The position numbers and the translations under genes are program-made. This document shows positions 6,200-10,172 of a DNA stretch of 10,172 bases, piece by piece. Under the pieces are notes generated by a model, which was given only the letters and a program-made list of their open reading frames with translations, was not told where the DNA came from and did no database searches. The DNA comes from Verrucomicrobiota bacterium (lineage in GTDB: Bacteria > Verrucomicrobiota > Verrucomicrobiia > Verrucomicrobiales > Verrucomicrobiaceae): contig JAIOQF010000220.1 of the NCBI GenBank assembly GCA_021413535.1, positions 1 to 10,172 on the forward strand, read 5' to 3'. The stretch's first letter is position 1, and the number at the start of each line of letters is the position of its first letter.

Positions 6200-8632
6200 A
6201 TGGAAAAAGCTCGCGCCGGAGTGGCGCAAGCGGCGACCGATCTCCAATCGCATCGCGCTGAAATGCTGGCGGTCGCGAGTGCGAAAGAAAAGCATCTGGC
6301 GGAGCATAAGGAGGTGAAGTCGCAACACGCCGCCGCGACAAAGCTTCTGGAAGAAACCGCCGCCCGGCATCGCCTGGCAGAAACAAAAACAGCGGCCGCC
6401 GAGAGTGAGGCCAAGAAAGAGCAGGCCAAGCTTGACGCGCTGGTGGCAATCGTGGCCGAGAAATCCGCGCTGGTGGCAAAACTTGAAGAGCGACAGGTGG
6501 TGCTCACTGACGAGGCGGCGAAGTTTGCGACTGCTGAAGCGGCGCACCGGGATAATCTAACCAAGCTGGAGAAACAGCTCGTCGAGAACACGGAAATTCT
6601 GGAAGCCAGGCGCGTTGAACTTGAGGAAGCCGGGAAGAAGCTTTCGGCTGCGGAGTTGAAATGCGTGGAGCTGGATAAAAAGCTGGCCGAGCATCGGGAT
6701 ATTGAACAACGCATCGTTGACGCGAAGGGTTCGCTCGCCGCAACGCGGGCAACGGATTTTGAGATCCGCACGAAAACCGAAGCGGTGCGAAAAGAGCGCG
6801 AGGCTTTGCATCAGGAAGTGCTGCGCTTGCAAACCGAGGCTGTGGCACAGGGCCAGGCTGTGGAGATATTGCGCCGCGAACATGAGACCGAGAAATTGCG
6901 GCTGCAGCAGACACGCGATCATCTGGAACTGGAGAGCAATCGCGCTGGCGGTGTGCGCAATGAAATTGAGATCCTCCTCGCCACGCTGGCTGCCCGGCAG
7001 CAGGAGGCGCATGATGCGGTGGATCAAGCGGCTGCAGCAGCCGAGCGATTGACGTTACTGGAACGACGGGCGAATGAACTGAAGGATGTCGAACAAAAAA
7101 TCCTGAAGGCACAGGAGTCGCTCGAGTCAGTTTCACGGCAGCGGCTGGAAGAGCTGAAAGCGTTTGATATTTTGACGGAACGGAAGGGGTTGCTCAGCCA
7201 GGACTTGGCCCGGATCGAGCACGAGATAGCGGATGAAGAGGCGCGTGAAGCCAAAACTGCCGATGCGGTGCAACAGCGTTTGAGTGAACTGGCGGAACTG
7301 GAGGAACATCTTGTTGCAGCCCGGGAAAATCTTACTCAAGCGGAACATGCTCACGCGGAAGCTGCGCATGAACTTCAATCAGCCAGGTCGGAGGCGGAAT
7401 CGATCCGGATCACGAGTTCCGCGTTGAACATGGAGGTGGCCGCAACGCAAAACACCCTGAGCGAACTGGTGGCACGACGCACGTCGGAGGAGCGTCGCAT
7501 GGCCCAGCTCGCGGCGCTGGCAATCAGCACCCAGCAGGAGATTGATGAAAAATCGCAGCGGCTTGATGAGCTTCGGGAACAAAATGCCCAAGGCGAGGCA
7601 TCACTCCGGCAGATTCACGAAGAAATTTCCCTGGAGGGAAAACGACTGGCCATGGCGCAGAGTGGAGTTGAAGCTACTGAACAGCGCCTCACTGAATTGG
7701 AAGGCAGCCTTGGAGAACGTGAAGTCGCGCTGACCGGACAAGTGGCGGAGTTGACGAAGCAACTGGAGAACCTGCGTCGCGAGGAGGCTGGCATTACTGT
7801 GAGCCTGCAGACGAATCGCGAGCGACTCTTGCGCGGTGAAGCTGCACTCGACGAGCTGCTGAAGAAGCTGGAGGCGAATGAAGCTCGCTACACTGATTTG
7901 CTCCGCAGCGGAGACAGGCTGCTGTCGCTCAATGAAGCTCTGGCGATGATGGAAACCAAGGAGCGCGTGGCCAGCCGTCAATTGAGCGAGGCGGCGGAGC
8001 AGGAGCTTGCTCTTCAAGTGAAGCTGAATGCCTTGAATGAATCCGTCTCGAAGGAGCAGCAGCGTCTGGAGCAGACCCGGCGCGAGCGTGGGAATGAAGA
8101 AGAGGATCGCGCCCGCGCGCTGGAAAAAGCCGCGCGTGATCTGGAGGAAGCCAAGCACCGGGCCAGTGAAGAGGCGAAGCAAAATGAAATCGCGCTGACC
8201 ACAAAGCTCAAGGAGCGCGTGCGCGAACTGGAGGAAAAGCATGAAGTTCTCCGGCGGACCCTGCATGCGAACATGGACGAGAAGACTGTCATCCTCTTTG
8301 CCAACGATCTTATCAAACGCATCGATCTGATCGACATCCTCATCCAGCGAGTTACTGGCCCCGGCATCAATGGCGGCATGGAACAGCAACTGCGAACCCT
8401 GCGCGCGAGTTTTGAGGACATCCTTGAGCAGCACGGCATCGCGGAGTTCAAGGTGGCTCCCGGCACCGAGGTGGATGTCGATCTGCGCCAGCGCATCGCG
8501 ATTGTCGAAAGCGTCTCGGGCCCGGCCCGGCCCAAGGTGGTCGAGAGCTACCGGCCAGGCTTCATGTTTTCCGGCGAAGGCGGTCGCGAGGTGGTGCTGC
8601 GGAAGGTTGAAGTGAAAACATCCAGTGAATAA
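6200..8632 (+). CDS. Long coiled coil with C-terminal GrpE-like nucleotide-exchange domain
   Basis: From ATG 6200 the product has 810 residues. Residues 1 to about 690 are coiled coil of the same style as the preceding FHA protein. Residues from about 691 (NMDEKTVILFANDLIKRIDL) to the end resemble GrpE: a helical pair (LRTLRASFEDILEQHGIAEF), then a beta-wing-like part (PGTEVDVDLRQRIAIVES, VVESYRPGFMF, GREVVLRKVEV). GrpE dimers open Hsp70 to exchange ADP for ATP, and an Hsp70-like gene follows 38 bases later, which supports the call. The frame is open further upstream (GTG-type start at 6077), but those residues are Arg/Ser/Trp-rich and not coiled coil, because they overlap the preceding gene's real frame. 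ATG 6200 lies one base after TGA 6196-6198, allowing termination-reinitiation. Otherwise the two frames are one gene broken near 6170-6192. GrpE-like assignment is by motif, not by search. Confidence 0.75.
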   Translation: MEKARAGVAQAATDLQSHRAEMLAVASAKEKHLAEHKEVKSQHAAATKLLEETAARHRLAETKTAAAESEAKKEQAKLDALVAIVAEKSALVAKLEERQVVLTDEAAKFATAEAAHRDNLTKLEKQLVENTEILEARRVELEEAGKKLSAAELKCVELDKKLAEHRDIEQRIVDAKGSLAATRATDFEIRTKTEAVRKEREALHQEVLRLQTEAVAQGQAVEILRREHETEKLRLQQTRDHLELESNRAGGVRNEIEILLATLAARQQEAHDAVDQAAAAAERLTLLERRANELKDVEQKILKAQESLESVSRQRLEELKAFDILTERKGLLSQDLARIEHEIADEEAREAKTADAVQQRLSELAELEEHLVAARENLTQAEHAHAEAAHELQSARSEAESIRITSSALNMEVAATQNTLSELVARRTSEERRMAQLAALAISTQQEIDEKSQRLDELREQNAQGEASLRQIHEEISLEGKRLAMAQSGVEATEQRLTELEGSLGEREVALTGQVAELTKQLENLRREEAGITVSLQTNRERLLRGEAALDELLKKLEANEARYTDLLRSGDRLLSLNEALAMMETKERVASRQLSEAAEQELALQVKLNALNESVSKEQQRLEQTRRERGNEEEDRARALEKAARDLEEAKHRASEEAKQNEIALTTKLKERVRELEEKHEVLRRTLHANMDEKTVILFANDLIKRIDLIDILIQRVTGPGINGGMEQQLRTLRASFEDILEQHGIAEFKVAPGTEVDVDLRQRIAIVESVSGPARPKVVESYRPGFMFSGEGGREVVLRKVEVKTSSE

Positions 8633-8670
8633 TGGGCGCGCAAACTGATACATTTTACCACGACTGAAAC

Positions 8671-9756
8671 ATGGCTGAACACGTAGGAATCGATCTTGGC
8701 ACCACTCTTTCCGGCCTGGCTTACCTCAAGCCCGACGGTAATCCTGAAATCGTGCCCAACGCGGATGGCGAACGGCTCACGCCTTCGGTGGTCTTCTTTG
8801 ATTCGCACGACGATGTGAAACTCGTTGGCAGCGCCGCGCGTGATGGTGGTGATCCGGATCGGACGGTTTTTCAAATCAAGCGCCACATGGATGACCCGGA
8901 ATATTTTGTGGAGATCGACCGCCGCAAGTGGACGCCGGCGGAAATCTCCGCGCTGATCTTGTCGAAGCTTAAAAGGGATTGTTCGCGCATCATCGGCGAC
9001 ATTCATGAAGTGGTCATCACGGTGCCGGCGAACTTCAATGAGCTGGCGCGCAAGAGCACCATCGCCGCTGCGGAAATGGCCGGGATGAAAGTGCGGCGAC
9101 TGGTGAATGAACCGACGGCAGCCGCAGTTTACTACGCACAGACGCAGGGCGTGCGCGGGCGTGTGCTCGTTTTTGACATGGGCGGCGGCACGCTGGATGT
9201 CACCATTTTGGAGGTTGAGGGCGCAAACATTCGCATCCTGACCAGTGAAGGCGCGCGCCATCTCGGCGGCGCCAATATCGACGAGATGCTTCTCGACATC
9301 TACGCCGGGCAATACCGCACTCAGGTCAATGCGGAGCTCTTTAATGACGAGCGCCAGCGTCGCCGGGTGCTGCATGCTGCGGAAGACGCGAAGAAGATGC
9401 TGAGCAAGCTTCATCGCGTGCACGACACCATCGGCAACGATACGGATGGCATTGCCCGCATCGATCTCACTCGCGAGGGCTTCGAGAAAGTCGTGCAGCG
9501 ACTGGTGACGCGCGCGATCATGCTCGTCGAGCAGGCACTCGCCAGCGCGAAACTGCAGCCGGGTGATCTTCGCCAAGAGATCAGCGCGCATTCGCGAAGT
9601 CTGCAATCAGAGTTACGGCACCCTGGCTTATGTCGTGAACGCGAAGACCGGCGAGGAAGGTGTGAAAAATTCCATCGTCATTGCCAAAAACACGCCGATA
9701 CCCTGTTCCATGAGCCAGGTATACACGACCTCCGAGGCCAACGAACGGGTCATTGA
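8671..9756 (+). CDS. Hsp70/DnaK-like chaperone, nucleotide-binding domain part (frame-broken)
   Basis: The ATPase domain of an Hsp70 starts at ATG 8671. Visible motifs are phosphate-1 (GIDLGTTLSGLAY, residues 6-18), Lys70 in FQIKRHMDD at the place of the catalytic lysine, connect-1 VNEPTAAAVYYA with Glu147, phosphate-2 VFDMGGGTLDVT with Asp169, and HLGGANID (Gly199-Gly200). The distance from Lys70 to Glu147 is about 24 residues shorter than in DnaK, so subdomain IB is reduced, as in divergent short Hsp70s. Homology ends near base 9570 (LASAKLQPGDL). The rest of this frame, to 9756, is Arg/His-rich and reads over the next segment out of frame. The adenosine motif (GGSTRMP type) expected right after this point is absent in all frames. 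With the GrpE-like gene just upstream, this is probably that factor's partner. As written, the ATPase could not fold normally. Confidence 0.82.
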   Translation: MAEHVGIDLGTTLSGLAYLKPDGNPEIVPNADGERLTPSVVFFDSHDDVKLVGSAARDGGDPDRTVFQIKRHMDDPEYFVEIDRRKWTPAEISALILSKLKRDCSRIIGDIHEVVITVPANFNELARKSTIAAAEMAGMKVRRLVNEPTAAAVYYAQTQGVRGRVLVFDMGGGTLDVTILEVEGANIRILTSEGARHLGGANIDEMLLDIYAGQYRTQVNAELFNDERQRRRVLHAAEDAKKMLSKLHRVHDTIGNDTDGIARIDLTREGFEKVVQRLVTRAIMLVEQALASAKLQPGDLRQEISAHSRSLQSELRHPGLCREREDRRGRCEKFHRHCQKHADTLFHEPGIHDLRGQRTGH

Positions 9757-10027
9757 AGTCGACATCACCCAGGGCGAGGACAGTGACCCGCGTTTTGTGG
9801 ATGTGATCGGTCGGATCACGCTGGAGGTTCCGCCCGATCGCGTTGCGGGTTGCGAAATCGCCGTCACTTACAGCTACGACGAGAATCAGCGCGTTCGGGC
9901 TCTGGTGATGGACAAACAAAGCGGCCGCTCGCAGGAAGTCGCTGTCACCTATAAAGGCGCGGGCATTCTCAGCGAGGAGGAGTTGCTCAAGCGAGGCTCG
10001 ATGTTGCGGCAGTTGCGCATTGAGTAG
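9563..10027 (+). CDS. Hsp70/DnaK-like substrate-binding domain part (3' fragment, lidless)
   Basis: This is the frame-2 continuation of the Hsp70. Clear homology starts near base 9596 (REVCNQSYGTLAYVVNAKTG) and runs through the beta-sandwich substrate domain: NSIVIAKNTPIPCSMSQVYT matches the Hsp70 pattern of a polar loop before NTTIP and SQVFST, followed by VDITQGED and GRITLEVPP. It ends at TAG 10025-10027 with LLKRGSMLRQLRIE. No helical lid follows, so this is a lidless Hsp70 type. The GTG at 9563 is only the first possible start in this frame and is unlikely to be used. The segment is best read as the 3' part of the gene beginning at 8671, joined across a deletion that also changed frame. 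Confidence 0.72.
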   Translation: MIFAKRSARIREVCNQSYGTLAYVVNAKTGEEGVKNSIVIAKNTPIPCSMSQVYTTSEANERVIEVDITQGEDSDPRFVDVIGRITLEVPPDRVAGCEIAVTYSYDENQRVRALVMDKQSGRSQEVAVTYKGAGILSEEELLKRGSMLRQLRIE

Positions 10028-10055
10028 GTCTCGTCAAAAACTTACTTATAATAAG

Positions 10056-10172
10056 ATGTTTAAGAAATTTTTTCAGTCCATCAGCGAAACCTTGGCCAGC
10101 AAAGAGGAGCCCAAGCCCGGTTCCTGGGTCAGTGCCAAAAAGAAGACATCGGACAAGGCGCGCAGTCTTTTG
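10056..10172 (+). CDS. 5' end of an unidentified gene leaving the window
   Basis: ATG 10056 opens a frame that runs to the window end (39 codons). It begins MFKKFFQSISETLASKEE and continues with a Lys/Ser-rich stretch. It follows the Hsp70 stop by 28 bases on the same strand, so it may belong to the same operon. The start is amphipathic rather than a signal peptide. The family cannot be recognised from this much sequence. The short AT-rich gap before it contains TATAAT at 10047-10052, too close to the ATG to serve as an ordinary promoter for it. Confidence 0.5.
   Translation, partial: MFKKFFQSISETLASKEEPKPGSWVSAKKKTSDKARSLL

Noticed and set aside
7601..8653. Long open frame on the - strand opposite the coiled-coil/GrpE part
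   Set aside because: The open antisense frame follows from the codon bias of the Glu/Lys/Ala-rich coiled coil; the + strand shows the GrpE-like domain.
8548..9606. Antisense open frame of 352 codons over the Hsp70
   Set aside because: It is the mirror of the Hsp70 ATPase domain, whose motifs are unmistakable on the + strand.
10045..10055. TATAAT box and short palindrome (CTTAT-A-ATAAG) just before ATG 10056
   Set aside because: A -10 box here would put transcription start at or past the ATG, no -35 box fits 17 bases upstream, and a one-base loop cannot form a hairpin.

Overview
The window looks like a chromosomal segment of a Verrucomicrobia/PVC-type bacterium. The clues are autotransporter-associated beta-strand (PATR-like) repeats, a YfbK-type von Willebrand factor A protein, GC-rich coding sequence and start codons without recognisable Shine-Dalgarno sites. 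This placement rests on family knowledge and is moderate in confidence. The DNA is almost fully coding: the gaps are 7, 64, 38 and 28 bases, and no stretch over 300 bases lacks a gene. I see no tRNA, rRNA, CRISPR array or insertion sequence.

Layout. (1) Bases 1-2590, + strand: a Ser/Thr/Ala-rich segment with two PATR-like repeats, then a YfbK-type vWFA protein with an intact MIDAS. The reading frame changes from frame 1 to frame 2 near base 700, so it is split into two open frames. (2) Bases 2598-3428, - strand: a secreted protein of an uncharacterised family with a possible lysozyme-like active-site pattern, convergent with the vWFA gene. (3) From base 3493, + strand: an N-terminal FHA domain and a very long coiled coil (frame 1 to 6198). 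The coiled coil continues in frame 2 from 6200 to 8632 and ends in a GrpE-like domain. (4) Bases 8671-10027, + strand: an Hsp70/DnaK-like chaperone with a short nucleotide-binding domain and a lidless substrate-binding domain. It is interrupted near 9570-9595, where the adenosine-binding motif and hinge region are missing and the frame changes. (5) From base 10056: the start of another + strand gene that leaves the window.

How the genes may work together. The FHA/coiled-coil/GrpE unit followed 38 bases later by a divergent Hsp70 suggests a dedicated chaperone pair. A phosphopeptide-reading (FHA) nucleotide-exchange factor on a long rod would serve its own Hsp70. This is the most interesting part of the window and is an inference from domain order and adjacency.

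Caution: three different + strand genes each switch from frame 1 to frame 2. This may reflect decay, real split genes (two have a stop-A-start junction) or assembly error. The Hsp70 break cannot be a single-base error because dozens of conserved residues are absent.
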